Positions 50,803-60,346 of a stretch of DNA of 64,000 nucleotides are shown here, piece after piece. Position 1 is the first letter of the stretch; each line of letters begins with the position of its first letter. The translations under genes and the position numbers were made by a program. Origin of the DNA: Lysobacterales bacterium (GTDB taxonomy: Bacteria > Pseudomonadota > Gammaproteobacteria > Xanthomonadales > Rhodanobacteraceae); NCBI GenBank assembly GCA_017305135.1, contig JAFKNA010000004.1:186001-250000 (forward strand), written 5' to 3'. The notes below the pieces were generated by a model, which made no database searches, had not been told where the DNA came from, and worked only from the letters and a program-made list of their open reading frames with translations.

Positions 50803-50804
50803 GG

Positions 50805-51422
50805 GTGGGCTTTCCGTCGTTCTTCAGCGAAGCACCGCGCATCACGCTGCGCGATCCGCTGGCAGCTTTCCTCGGCGCCGCCGAAGGCGGGCTGATCGAG
50901 TATTCGTACACCGACGCGGTACGCCTGGCCGGCCATTCCTGCCCGACCGTGGCGGGCACCTGGCTGATGGCGCGTGCCGGACTGGCGGCGTTGCACGGCG
51001 ACGAAGTGCCCGAACGCGGCGCCATCGAGGTCAGCATGAGCGGGTGGGAGGACGAGGGCACGACCGGGGTGATGGCGCAGGTGTTCACGCTGCTCACCGG
51101 CGCCGCTGCGGAAAACGGCTTCCACGGTATCGGCGGGCGCTTCGACCGGCGCCACCTGCTCCGCTACGGCAGCGGCGAACCGGGCACGGTCGCGCGGCTG
51201 AGTCGACGCGGCAACGGGGCGACGGTCGATGTGTCGATGGACCTCTCCGGCGTACCGTTCGCCCCCGACATGCGCCCCTTGATGATGCGGGCGATGGCGG
51301 CCGGCGCGGACGAGGACGACCTCGTTGCGTTCGGCGCCGCCTGGCAGGATCGCGTGCGGCGCATCCTGATCGATCATGCCGACGATCCGGCGCTGATTCG
51401 GGTATTGCCGGTCGCGGCCTGA
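50805..51422 (+). CDS. FmdE-like protein
   Basis: 205 residues, GTG start just after the DUF2249 stop. Resembles the formylmethanofuran dehydrogenase subunit E (FmdE) fold: YTDAVRLAGHSCPTVAGTWL with the GHSCP metal/heme-type motif, MARAGLAALHGDEVPERGAI, and YDRRHLL-like GRFDRRHLLRYGSG. The DUF2249-FmdE order suggests a shared function in redox or nitrogen metabolism, unproven. Operon with the preceding gene. Confidence 0.72.
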   Translation: MGFPSFFSEAPRITLRDPLAAFLGAAEGGLIEYSYTDAVRLAGHSCPTVAGTWLMARAGLAALHGDEVPERGAIEVSMSGWEDEGTTGVMAQVFTLLTGAAAENGFHGIGGRFDRRHLLRYGSGEPGTVARLSRRGNGATVDVSMDLSGVPFAPDMRPLMMRAMAAGADEDDLVAFGAAWQDRVRRILIDHADDPALIRVLPVAA

Positions 51423-51446
51423 GCGCCGCCGCATCGGTTCGGCGCC

Positions 51447-52283
51447 TCAGCGCCGCCGCGCCAGCACGCCGTCCAGCGCCGGCGCGGCGGCGAATCCCGC
51501 CTGTTCGAGACGCCGCACGACTTCACGCGGCAGGTCGCGGCCGCGGCTGCGCCGGTTGGGGCTGCCGGTGTAGTGGAACAGGCGCCCGCCGCGGCGCAGC
51601 ACCCGCGCGAGTTCGCGATAGAAGGCGAGCGAGTAGAGTTCGCCGGCGATGCCGAAACGCGGCGGGTCATGCAGCAGTGCGTCCACCGAGGCATCGGCGA
51701 TTGATGCGATGGCGGCGGTCACGTCCGCGTGCTCGAGGTCGAGCCGGCCGCCGCAGTTCGCCGGGTCCGGCGACCACGGGTTGAGCGTGCGCAGCCAGAG
51801 CACGTCGGCATCCTTCTCGAAGGAAAGCACCTGCGCCGCGCCGGCCTCCAGGCAGCAGGCGGCGAAGTAGCCGAGCCCGCCGCAGGTGTCGAGCACGCGG
51901 CCGTTGCGCGGCATCACCAGTGCTACCTTGCGCCGGGCGTCGTCGAGCGGCGACGCCGTGGCGGTGGGCAGCATCTTGATGCCGTCGATCTCGAAGGTCG
52001 GCGCACCCCACGCGGTCGGCACCAGCTTGATGAGGTGCCCCGAATAACGCGCGATGGTCGCGAACGAGGTGCCGTCCCAGTACGCGATGTCGCGCTCCTT
52101 GACCGGCGCGGGCCACGGATAGATTGCGTCGTGCCATTGCCATCCGTCGCGATGCAGCGATGCGGTGCCGGTGCTGCGGCCGAGGTCGAGCGAGCCGGTC
52201 CATTCGGCCGCGCCCGACTCGCGCGCCGCGAGCAGGGCGCAGGCGGCCGATTGCACCAGCAGGGGGCCTCGATAGCGGGGCAT
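51447..52283 (-). CDS. Class I SAM-dependent methyltransferase
   Basis: 278 residues from ATG 52283. N-terminal domain about residues 1-125. The Rossmann methyltransferase has motif I RVLDTCGGLGYFAACCLEAG, the acidic loop QVLSFEKDADVLWLRTLNPW, DLEHADVTAAIASI, and motif IV DALLHDPPRFGIAGELYSLA. The DPPR motif resembles enzymes acting on nitrogen of nucleic acid or amines; COG2521-like. Substrate unknown. Convergent with the FmdE-like gene. Confidence 0.78.
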   Translation of the reverse strand: MPRYRGPLLVQSAACALLAARESGAAEWTGSLDLGRSTGTASLHRDGWQWHDAIYPWPAPVKERDIAYWDGTSFATIARYSGHLIKLVPTAWGAPTFEIDGIKMLPTATASPLDDARRKVALVMPRNGRVLDTCGGLGYFAACCLEAGAAQVLSFEKDADVLWLRTLNPWSPDPANCGGRLDLEHADVTAAIASIADASVDALLHDPPRFGIAGELYSLAFYRELARVLRRGGRLFHYTGSPNRRSRGRDLPREVVRRLEQAGFAAAPALDGVLARRR

Positions 52284-52438
52284 GCGGATCGCGGAGGGGG
52301 TGGCTCCACTGTACACCGGCGATGCCGGGGCCGGGCGCCACGCCACCGCGGTCCCCGCATCATCAGGAACCAGGGCCGGCGGAAGGTCCGCAGGCGGGAT
52401 GCTAGAGTTCCGTTCCTGCCAACATGCGGAGCCCGCCA

Positions 52439-53365
52439 TTGAACCAGCCAGCCACCCATCCGATCGGTACGCCGGGGCAGCCATGGGGCGATGACGAGCG
52501 CGCCCGGTGGCGCGCGCAACAGCCGCGTCGGCGCAGCTACGCCGACGAGGTGCTGGCCGCGGTCGAGAAGCTCCGCGACAGGCTCGACGTGATCCAGTAC
52601 GGCGAGCTCGACTACGCGCCCGACCGCTACCCGCTGTTCGCGCTGCGCACGCGCGGCTTCTGGCGCGATGAACTGCCCGGCGTCCTGGTCACCGGCGGCG
52701 TGCACGGCTACGAGACCAGCGGCGTCCACGGCGCGCTCCGGTTCGCCGCCGAACACATGGACGACTACACCGATCGCGCCAACATCCTGCTGGTGCCCTG
52801 CGTCAGTCCCTGGGGCTACGAGCGCATCCACCGCTGGAACCCGGACGCCATCGATCCGAACCGCTCCTTCCGCGCCAACAGCCCCTCGGCCGAGGCCGCT
52901 GCGCTGATGGCGCTGGTGGCGCCGCCGCACGACCGCTTCCTGATGCACATCGACCTGCACGAGACCACCGACAGCGACGAGTCGGAGTTCCGCCCGGCAT
53001 TGGCCGCGCGCGACGGCAAGCCATTCGTGCCCGGCACGATCCCCGACGGCTTCTACCTCGTCGATGACAGCGAACGCCCCGAGCCGGCCTTCCAGCAGGC
53101 CATCATCGACGCGGTGGCGAAGGTGACGCACATCGCGCCGGCGGACGAGAACGGCGAGATCATCGGCTCGACGGTGGTGGCGCCGGGGGTGATCCGCTAC
53201 GCGCTGGAAGCGCTCGGACTCTGCGCCGGCGTCACCTCCGCGCGCTACCGCACGACCACCGAGGTCTATCCCGACAGCCCGCATGCGACGCCGGAACAGT
53301 GCAACGCGGCGCAGGTGGCGGCGGTCCGTGCCGCCATCGACCACGCGCTGGCGCACCGGGACTGA
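52439..53365 (+). CDS. M14-family metallocarboxypeptidase
   Basis: 308 residues. Zinc motifs of M14: GGVHGYETSG (HxxE), and the distal His in DRFLMHIDLHETTD; the catalytic Glu is probably in TTTEVYPD. RSFRANSPSAEA holds substrate-binding Arg/Asn. No signal peptide, so cytosolic. I favour TTG 52439 (MNQPAT...), since GGAG lies seven bases upstream; an ATG at 52424 gives five extra residues. Divergent from the methyltransferase. Confidence 0.87.
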   Translation: MNQPATHPIGTPGQPWGDDERARWRAQQPRRRSYADEVLAAVEKLRDRLDVIQYGELDYAPDRYPLFALRTRGFWRDELPGVLVTGGVHGYETSGVHGALRFAAEHMDDYTDRANILLVPCVSPWGYERIHRWNPDAIDPNRSFRANSPSAEAAALMALVAPPHDRFLMHIDLHETTDSDESEFRPALAARDGKPFVPGTIPDGFYLVDDSERPEPAFQQAIIDAVAKVTHIAPADENGEIIGSTVVAPGVIRYALEALGLCAGVTSARYRTTTEVYPDSPHATPEQCNAAQVAAVRAAIDHALAHRD

Positions 53366-53406
53366 GCCGGATCGGCGCCATCCGCCCATCGATGAGGAGC
53401 CCAGCC

Positions 53407-53907
53407 ATGCCCTGGCGGCTGTCGAAGATCGCCGTGGTGGCCGCCATCGCGCTCTGGCTTGGCCTGGTCGCGTTCGGCAACATCACCGACTACGGCAGCA
53501 ACTGGCCCTTCGTGCAGCACGTGCTGGCGATGGACACCGTGTTCCCGGATGCACGCATCCGCTGGCGCGCGATCAGCGCACCGTGGCTGCAGCATGCGGC
53601 CTACCTCGCCATCATCCTGGCCGAGTCGCTGGCGGCGATCCTGTGTGGCATCGGCGCCGTGCGCATGTGGCGCGCGCGCCGCGCCTCCGCCGCGGCATTC
53701 CACCACGCCAAGGCGCCGGCCGTGCTCGGGCTGACGCTCGGCGTCCTGCTCTGGCTCGGCGCCTTCATGGCCATCGGCGGCGAGTGGTTCGGCATGTGGA
53801 TGTCGGCCGACTGGAATGCCACCGCGAGCGCGTTCCGCTTCGTGGTCGTGTTGATGCTGGCGCTGCTGTACCTTGGGCAGCGCGAGGAGGCGCCGGACGA
53901 CGACTGA
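53407..53907 (+). CDS. DUF2165 membrane protein
   Basis: 166 residues, four hydrophobic helices. DUF2165 marks: LVAFGNITDYGSNWPFVQHV then LAMDTVFPDARIRWRAISAP, and ALGVLLWLGAFMAIGGEWFG-type stretch, with WFGMWMS. Small integral membrane protein of unknown function. ATG 53407; AGGAG ten bases upstream. Downstream of the carboxypeptidase gene by 41 bases. Confidence 0.88.
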   Translation: MPWRLSKIAVVAAIALWLGLVAFGNITDYGSNWPFVQHVLAMDTVFPDARIRWRAISAPWLQHAAYLAIILAESLAAILCGIGAVRMWRARRASAAAFHHAKAPAVLGLTLGVLLWLGAFMAIGGEWFGMWMSADWNATASAFRFVVVLMLALLYLGQREEAPDDD

Positions 53908-54022
53908 TCCTCGCATGGCGCCGTGCCACCCAGGCGCGCCGGGTTCCAGGACCGTCTGTTGCGATCAGGGTTTCCGCGTGCCGCCCACCCGCGCTGCAGC
54001 GCGCAACCCGGAGTAGCAACCG

Positions 54023-56347
54023 ATGAGACATCGCTGGTTTCCCCTGTTCGTGAGCATCCTCCTGTTGGCGACCGCGTCGTGGTCGTTCGCGGCCGAACCC
54101 CTGCAGCGGCCCTGGTCGCTCAGCCATCCGTCCAAGGCCGGCGCCACGCAGGTGCCGATGCTGGAGCTCGCACCGGTCGACCAGGCGCGCCTGCTGCAGG
54201 AGGACGCCGACGCCCACGCCGCCGCCATCGCCCGCAACGGCGCCGCCGAGAAGCGCCTGCGCGTGGGAGTGGACCGCCCTGTCGACCTGGCACCGGGCCG
54301 GCCCGGCCAGGGCCTGCTGCAGGACCTCGGCGGCGACGGCCAGCTCTGGCGCATCGCCATCCACGCCGAGGGCGCCACCGACCTGCGCCTGGGCTTCGAC
54401 CGCTTCGACCTGCCGCTTGGTGCCACGCTGTTCCTGCTGCCGGCGAACAAGCCTTTCGCCGGGCCCTACACCGATGCCGATCGCGGTCCCGACGGGAGCC
54501 TGTGGCTGCCGCCGATGGGTGGCGATGCGCTGACCATCGAGGTACACGTGCCCGCCGGCAGCCGGCTCGACGGCGATCGCGTCCACCTGTCGATGGTCGG
54601 CGCCGGTTATCGCAACGTCACCGCGCAGGATGGCGGCGAGGTCCTGCTGGGCGCCGGCCCCTCCGGCACCTGCAACGTGGACGTGGTGTGCCCGCTCGGC
54701 GATCCCTACCGCGACGAGATCCGTGCGGTGGCGAAATTCTATTTCCAGGCCGGCGGCACCTACCTGTGCACCGGAACGCTGGTCAACAACGTGCGCCAGG
54801 ACTTCACGCCCTATTTCCTCACCGCCAACCACTGCATCTCGACCGCTTCGGAAGCGGCCTCGATGACGCTGTTCTGGAATTACCAGTCGCCGACCTGCGG
54901 CCAGCATGGCGGCGCCAACCAGAACGACAACACGCAGACCGGCGGCGGCACCCTGGTGGCACGGCGCGCGGACGTGGACTTCTCGCTGGTGCGACTCAAC
55001 AGCACACCGCCGGAAGCGTTCAACGTCTACTACGCCGGCTGGGACGCCAGCGGCGCGCAGCCCGCGGGCAGCATCGGCATCCATCACCCGAGCGGCTGGG
55101 TCAAGGCCATCACCGAGGACAGCAACGGCATCACCACGATGAACAGCTGCATCGGCACCGGCGGCAGCAATACCCACTGGCGCACCGGCCAGCCCTATTC
55201 GCAGGGCACCACGGAAGGCGGCTCCTCCGGTTCGCTGATCCTGGTGCCGGCGGGCGACGCCACGGCGCATGACCGCCTGGTCATCGGCGTCCTCTCCGGC
55301 GGCAGCGCCGATTGCAACGGCAGCGTGCCGAACTCGGGATACGATTGCTACGGCAAGGTCTCGGTGGCCTGGGACGGCAGCGCCGCCGCTTCCCGCCTCA
55401 AGGACTGGCTCGACCCGGATGGCACCGGCGCCACCACGCTGCCCGGCACCGACCCGGCCGGCGACGGCGGTTCGCCGGTCATCGAGGTGTCGTCGGCGAG
55501 CCTCTCCGGCAGCGTGGAGGAAGACGGCGCCACGAGGCTGCCGTTCACCATCGGCAACACCGGCAAGGGCCTGCTGTCCTGGACTGCCGACGCGGCCCCG
55601 GAGGATTGCGGCACCCCTGGCGCGGTGTCCTGGCTCAGCGCCGACCCTGCCAGTGGCAATGTCGCCGCGGGCAGCAGCGCCAACGTCGATGCCGCCATCA
55701 ATGCCGCCGGGCTCGCCCTCGGCAGCCATTCCGCCGTGCTGTGCATCCACAGCAACGACGCCGCGACGCCGCTGGTGCAGTTGCCGGTCAGCATCGAGGT
55801 CACCTTGCCCGACCCGATCTTCTGCTCCGGTTTCGAGCAGGGCGAGGATGGCGTCCACTGCGGGGGCCAGCTCCCGGCGCAGCCGGTGCAGGATCCGGGC
55901 TTCGAGGCCACCACATCGAGCGGTGGGCCGAACCCGTTCTGGCAGGGCACCGACAGCAACGATGCGAGCGGGACCCCCTTCTATGTCGATTCCCCGCGCA
56001 ACGGGAGCTATGGCGTGTGGGCGGGCGGCTGGCGCCGGGCCGGCACGCAGACCTGGTCGCAGCAGGTCGCGATTCCGGGCGGCGGCGCACGCCATCTCAC
56101 CTGGTGGCGCTACGTGGACATGCTCCCCGTCGGGGGCGCCACGCTGACGGTCAGCATCGACGGGACGACCGTGTTCACCTTCGATGCCACCGCCAACGGC
56201 GTCGACGGTGACTGGGTGAAGCAGTCGGTCGACGTCGGCGCCTTCGCCGACGGCGCCGCGCACGAGATCACGTTCACCTACACCGCGACCGGCAGCGAGG
56301 ACGGCAACCTGTTCGTCGACGACGTCACCATCGAAAGCACGCCGTGA
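54023..56347 (+). CDS. Secreted trypsin-like serine protease with C-terminal accessory domains
   Basis: 774 residues, signal peptide to about residue 24. An N-terminal prodomain (25-205) precedes a lysyl-endopeptidase-like S1 domain: FLTANHCIST (catalytic His), DVDFSLVRL (Asp), and TEGGSSGSLIL (Ser), with several Cys for disulfides. After a linker, a beta-sandwich (VSSASLSGSVEEDGATRLPF to PVSIEVTLPD), a motif IFCSGFEQGEDGVHCGG, and a jelly-roll-like C-domain (TLTVSIDGTTVFTF, FVDDVTIES). Likely exported by the type II system to digest external protein. A fragment related to the C-domain is at 5260. Confidence 0.9.
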   Translation: MRHRWFPLFVSILLLATASWSFAAEPLQRPWSLSHPSKAGATQVPMLELAPVDQARLLQEDADAHAAAIARNGAAEKRLRVGVDRPVDLAPGRPGQGLLQDLGGDGQLWRIAIHAEGATDLRLGFDRFDLPLGATLFLLPANKPFAGPYTDADRGPDGSLWLPPMGGDALTIEVHVPAGSRLDGDRVHLSMVGAGYRNVTAQDGGEVLLGAGPSGTCNVDVVCPLGDPYRDEIRAVAKFYFQAGGTYLCTGTLVNNVRQDFTPYFLTANHCISTASEAASMTLFWNYQSPTCGQHGGANQNDNTQTGGGTLVARRADVDFSLVRLNSTPPEAFNVYYAGWDASGAQPAGSIGIHHPSGWVKAITEDSNGITTMNSCIGTGGSNTHWRTGQPYSQGTTEGGSSGSLILVPAGDATAHDRLVIGVLSGGSADCNGSVPNSGYDCYGKVSVAWDGSAAASRLKDWLDPDGTGATTLPGTDPAGDGGSPVIEVSSASLSGSVEEDGATRLPFTIGNTGKGLLSWTADAAPEDCGTPGAVSWLSADPASGNVAAGSSANVDAAINAAGLALGSHSAVLCIHSNDAATPLVQLPVSIEVTLPDPIFCSGFEQGEDGVHCGGQLPAQPVQDPGFEATTSSGGPNPFWQGTDSNDASGTPFYVDSPRNGSYGVWAGGWRRAGTQTWSQQVAIPGGGARHLTWWRYVDMLPVGGATLTVSIDGTTVFTFDATANGVDGDWVKQSVDVGAFADGAAHEITFTYTATGSEDGNLFVDDVTIESTP

Positions 56348-56407
56348 AGCGCGCGCCCCGGCAGCCATTGCGCTGCCGGGGCATCTTGCGTGCCGGCGGT
56401 ACGGCGG

Positions 56408-57988
56408 TCAGGGCTCGAAGCCGTCCCTGAAGAGGGTGTCGTCGGTGGCGACGGTCTGAGTACGGCCGTCGGCGAGCCCGCCATCATCCGTGACCGTCAG
56501 GGTGACTTCGTAGCTGCCATCGGCGAGGTACATCTTCTGCGGGTTGCGCGCGTTCGAGCTGGTGCCGTCGCCGAAGTCCCAGTGCCAGCCGACGACCTTG
56601 CCGTCGGCATCGGTGGAGGTATCGCCGAAGGCCACGTGGCGACCGTCGACGCTCCAGGTGAAATCGGCCACCGGCGGATCGTTCGGCGCCACCGTGCCAT
56701 GCGTCTTGCCGAGCTCGCCGAGGAAGGCGAGCCCGAGCTGCGCGAAGGGAATGGTCGGCGCGGCCGTGTCGCCCATGTTGGCCAGGGTGTCATCGGCGGT
56801 GTGGATGTAGGGGAAGTCGCCCATGTCCCAGCCACCCGGCGTGTAGGGATGCCCGGGCTCGAAGAGCATGCCGGCCGGGTAGCCGTGGTCGGTCCAGGAG
56901 GCATGGTCGGAGCAGCCGTAGCCGCAGGTGACGTTCGCGCGGGTGAAGCCGCGCGGAGCCAGGTATTCGTCGAAGAGTTCGCCGATGTAGGCGAGCAGCG
57001 CCGCGTTCGAATTGTCCGACACGATGCGCAGCTGGTATGGCGTGCCATTCCAGTAATTGGTCATGTCCAGTTGCAGCACGCCGACCACGTTGACGCCATC
57101 CGCCGCGTAGCGGCTGGCGATGGCCTCCGAGCCCAGCAGGCCGAGCTCCTCGGCCGCGTAGCCCATGAACTTGATCGTGCGCTTCGGCTGCCAGCCGCTG
57201 TCGAGCGCGATGCGGATCATCTCGGTCATCGTCGCGATGCCGGAGGCATCGTCGTCGGCGCCCGGGGCGCGCTGCGCGGAATTCCAGGGATCGTCCCAGT
57301 TGATCGAATCGAGGTGGCCACCGATCACAACCACTTCGTCGGCGAGTTCGTGGCCGTTGATGGTCAAAATGACCGAGGGCTGCGTCGCGCACTTGCCGCA
57401 GTCCTCGAACAGCTCCGCGCGGGCGTCCAGCCGACCTGCGGCGAGTGCCTGCCACTGGTCGCGGATCCACAGCGCCGCATCCCGCCCGTGCTCCGACTGG
57501 TAATGCCGGTTCTGGAAGGCGGCCAACGCCGCGATGGTGTCGTAGAGGTTGTCTTCGGCGACCTCGTCCAGCCACGGCTCCACCGTGGCATGGTTGTCGA
57601 TCGTGTAGACGCCGCCCATCGGCAGTGCCATCGCCTCGGCGGCGCGGCCGTGGGCGATGAAGGCTTCGGCTTCCTGCCGGGTGGAGAACGCGAAGAAACC
57701 GCCGCAGCGGTGTTCCACTTCGTGCACGTGACGGGCCAGCGCCGCCACGCCGGCCGGGTCGAGCTCCGCCACCACGAGTTCCTCGCCGCGACTGTCGAGC
57801 CAGTCGTGCGCGTCCAGGGCAATGCCGCGCACGCCGCTGAACGTGTCGCGCGAGGTGACCACCCATGTCGGGCCGGCCGGTGGAGCGGTGTGCGGATCGT
57901 CGGCAATCGTGGCCGCTTGGGTCACCGAAGGCTGCCAGGCAAGCGCGGCAGCGAGGAGGGCAGCGGCAAGCGAACGCAAGAGGGGCAT
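56408..57988 (-). CDS. Secreted M28 aminopeptidase with PKD domain
   Basis: 526 residues, signal peptide to about residue 25. M28 two-zinc site: VVIGGHLDSINW (His, Asp), GADDDASGIATMTEM (Asp), YAAEELGLLGSE (catalytic Glu, Glu), QLDMTNYWNG (Asp), and FPYIHTADDTLANM (His). The PKD domain (about 425-510) has VAFGDTSTDADGKVVGWHWD and FGDGTSSNARNPQK. It ends LFRDGFEP, resembling the short CSGFE/RDGFE tails of secreted proteins in this family. Convergent with the serine protease, 60 bases apart. Confidence 0.92.
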   Translation of the reverse strand: MPLLRSLAAALLAAALAWQPSVTQAATIADDPHTAPPAGPTWVVTSRDTFSGVRGIALDAHDWLDSRGEELVVAELDPAGVAALARHVHEVEHRCGGFFAFSTRQEAEAFIAHGRAAEAMALPMGGVYTIDNHATVEPWLDEVAEDNLYDTIAALAAFQNRHYQSEHGRDAALWIRDQWQALAAGRLDARAELFEDCGKCATQPSVILTINGHELADEVVVIGGHLDSINWDDPWNSAQRAPGADDDASGIATMTEMIRIALDSGWQPKRTIKFMGYAAEELGLLGSEAIASRYAADGVNVVGVLQLDMTNYWNGTPYQLRIVSDNSNAALLAYIGELFDEYLAPRGFTRANVTCGYGCSDHASWTDHGYPAGMLFEPGHPYTPGGWDMGDFPYIHTADDTLANMGDTAAPTIPFAQLGLAFLGELGKTHGTVAPNDPPVADFTWSVDGRHVAFGDTSTDADGKVVGWHWDFGDGTSSNARNPQKMYLADGSYEVTLTVTDDGGLADGRTQTVATDDTLFRDGFEP

Positions 57989-58188
57989 CGGAACTCCCGG
58001 TGTCGATGGGCGCGACCGGGGCCGCAGAGCCGGAAATTCTAGGGAACGGCGCAGCCATCCGCCAGCGCGCATTCCACCATCCCGGAGCGGGCACGCGCGC
58101 GGGCCGGACCACTGCAAGGGGCTCCGGCAATGGACATCGCGATGTGCCGGCGCGACCATTCCCGTGACGCCTCCGCCGGATCCATCGC

Positions 58189-58896
58189 ATGAAAATCCTT
58201 GCCCCTGGAATTGCCCTGCTGCTGTTCGTCTGTGCACCGGCCATTGCCGCCGAAGCGGACCCGGCCGCGCGTACCTTGGTATTGGTCCGCCACGGCTGGT
58301 ACGAACCCGATCCCGCGGCGGATGCAAAGCTGGGCCCGCACCTCGCACCGGTCGGCGTCGCCCAGGCGCATCTTGCCGGTGCGCGCCTGCGCGGGAGCGA
58401 TTTCGATGCCTTGTGGGTGAGCCCGCTGCAGCGCGCCCGCGACACCGCCGCGGTCATGGCGCTGGACTTCCCGGGCCGCCGCTTCGACGTGGTGGACGAT
58501 CTCGCCGAGTGCACGCCGCCGACCCGGCGCAAGGACATCATGGAGCGCGAAAAACCCGAAGATCTCGCCGCCTGCAAGGCGCAGCTCGATCGTGCCTTCG
58601 CACGCTTCTTCAAGCCGGCGGAGGGCGCGGAGCGCAGCGAGTTGCTGGTCTGCCACGGCAACGTGATCCGCTACCTCGTCACCCGCGCGCTCGGCGTGGA
58701 TACGGAGAGCTGGCTGGAGATGTCGGTGCGCAATGCCAGCATCACCACCATCCGCGTCGAGGCGGACGGACGCTTCAAGGTCATCGGCGTCGGCGACGCG
58801 GGGCATCTGCCCCCGACCCTGCTGACCGGAGCCACGGGCGATCCGCACCGGGGCCTTTCCGTGCCGCCGCTGCCGCTGGGGTCGAAGGCGGAATAG
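58189..58896 (+). CDS. Exported histidine phosphatase family protein
   Basis: 235 residues with signal peptide (LAPGIALLLFVCAPAIAAE). Phosphoglycerate-mutase-like fold: LVLVRHGWYEPDP (catalytic His in RHG), LWVSPLQRARDTAAVMALDF, LAECTPPTR (Glu), and LLVCHGNVIRYLV (second His). Resembles PGAM5/SixA-type phosphatases; substrate unknown. Periplasmic if the signal is cut. Upstream of it is the divergent start of the M28 protease. Confidence 0.88.
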   Translation: MKILAPGIALLLFVCAPAIAAEADPAARTLVLVRHGWYEPDPAADAKLGPHLAPVGVAQAHLAGARLRGSDFDALWVSPLQRARDTAAVMALDFPGRRFDVVDDLAECTPPTRRKDIMEREKPEDLAACKAQLDRAFARFFKPAEGAERSELLVCHGNVIRYLVTRALGVDTESWLEMSVRNASITTIRVEADGRFKVIGVGDAGHLPPTLLTGATGDPHRGLSVPPLPLGSKAE

Positions 58897-59087
58897 GAGC
58901 GCCGGTGGTGGCTCGGGCGCGGCAGAATCCCGCCACGCTGGTCGTGCACAGGGTGCGCTCCTACGCCATCGAGCAGCGATTGCAGCCAATCGGCTCCTTG
59001 CGCGCGAATTCCGGTGGCCAATTCGCAGCGCCACGCGGGTCGCGTCCAGGTGCGCTCCTACGGGTGCGGCGGCGAGGTGCCGCCGCG
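58897..59087. repeat. GTAGGAGCGCACC-type palindrome remnants
   Basis: CACAGGGTGCGCTCCTACG (58956) and CCAGGTGCGCTCCTACGG (59048) are inverted copies of the family seen at 36846, in the gap between convergent genes. Confidence 0.6.
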
Positions 59088-60068
59088 TTATTCCGCGATC
59101 GTCTTGGCTTCCGCGGTGCCGAGGAGTTCGGGCTGGGTGATCCGCTTCGGCCGGTTCAGCAGCGGATGCAGGAACACCACGCCGAGGATGATTGCGGCGC
59201 CGGCATAGAACAGCGGCGTCAGTTCGCGCTGCTCGCCAAGCAGGAGTGCGGCGAGGACGATGGCATAGACCGGTTCCAGGTTGGTGGCGAGCTGCGCCGC
59301 GAAGGCGCTCATGTGGCGCAGCGCCACCAGCGACAGCGTGAACGGCAGCAGGGTGCAGGCCAGCGCAAGGCCCAGCAGCAGGAGCCCGTCGCGGAGGTCC
59401 GGCAGCACGAACGGGCTGCCGCCCAGTTCCGGCATGATCCAGGTGAGCGGCGCTGCCAGCAGGGTCAGCACCAGGGTGCCGGCGCCAAGTTCCAGCCCGG
59501 TCACGGCCAGAGGATCGCCATGTTCGACCAGACGCTTGTTGAGGGAGCCGAAGATCGCGACCAGCAGCGCCGACAGCGCGCCAACGGCGATGCCGAGGCG
59601 CATCGACCCCGGTACACCGCCGACCACCAGCGCCACGCCGGGCAGGGCGGCGATGCCGAGGATGAGTTCGCGCATGGAAAAGCGCCTGCCGGCCAACCGC
59701 GGCTCGACCAGCGCAGTCATCGGCGTAGCGAGGGCGATGCAGGTGGCGCCGACCGATGCGTTGGCGAGCTTGATCGCGCCGTAGAAGGTCAGCCAGTGCA
59801 GCGCGACCAGTACGCCGATGCCGGCGTAGGCCAGCATCAGGCGCGGTGACATCGCCGCCAGGCCCCGCCACAGGCGCGGAATCAGCAGCAGCGCGGCCAC
59901 CACCAGCAGCATGCGCCACCACACCAGCGGCAGCGCGGTGAGCGTGATGAGCTTGCCGAAGATGGCGGTGAAACCCCACAGCAGTACGCAGAAATGGATC
60001 TGCAGTTGCGCGCGGGCGGCAGGAGTCGGGGGCACGTCGGAAGTCCATGGACGCATGGGCGCGCCCAA
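59088..60068 (-). CDS. EamA/DMT-family transporter
   Basis: 326 residues, ten hydrophobic helices in two EamA repeats. Repeat 1 starts FCVLLWGFTAIFGKLITLTA; the family motif of the second repeat is ATNLEPVYAIVLAALLLGEQ, and the first has SVGATCIALATPMTALVEPR. Moves metabolites such as amino acids or related compounds. Start at 60068 or four codons later. Alone on its strand. Confidence 0.88.
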   Translation of the reverse strand: MGAPMRPWTSDVPPTPAARAQLQIHFCVLLWGFTAIFGKLITLTALPLVWWRMLLVVAALLLIPRLWRGLAAMSPRLMLAYAGIGVLVALHWLTFYGAIKLANASVGATCIALATPMTALVEPRLAGRRFSMRELILGIAALPGVALVVGGVPGSMRLGIAVGALSALLVAIFGSLNKRLVEHGDPLAVTGLELGAGTLVLTLLAAPLTWIMPELGGSPFVLPDLRDGLLLLGLALACTLLPFTLSLVALRHMSAFAAQLATNLEPVYAIVLAALLLGEQRELTPLFYAGAAIILGVVFLHPLLNRPKRITQPELLGTAEAKTIAE

Positions 60069-60346
60069 ACCACAATCCTAGAGCGAAAGCCGATGGTGGC
60101 GCACCGGGCGAAGCCTTCGGAATGGCGGGCCGGAGTCGCCGTTGCGCGCGCATCCGCCGGACTCGGTTGGCGAATGTCCTGTGATGCGCTTCCCATCCCG
60201 GCTGTCCAGCAGGCCACGGGTCGCGCGCAATCGCCCTGCTAGAATGCGCCCACTTCGTCGCCACGGCGGCGCAGGCAAAGGGCACCCGGCCGCGTGCGGA
60301 CCGCAATCGCCGGTGCGGTGATCGAATCCAACGGGAGACTGGACAG
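60069..60346. other. Divergent promoter region, DMT transporter and CsgG-like gene
   Basis: 278 bases with no gene. It must hold promoters for both neighbours. I found no strong operator. AACGGGAGAC near 60330 provides the ribosome site of the CsgG-like gene. Confidence 0.4.
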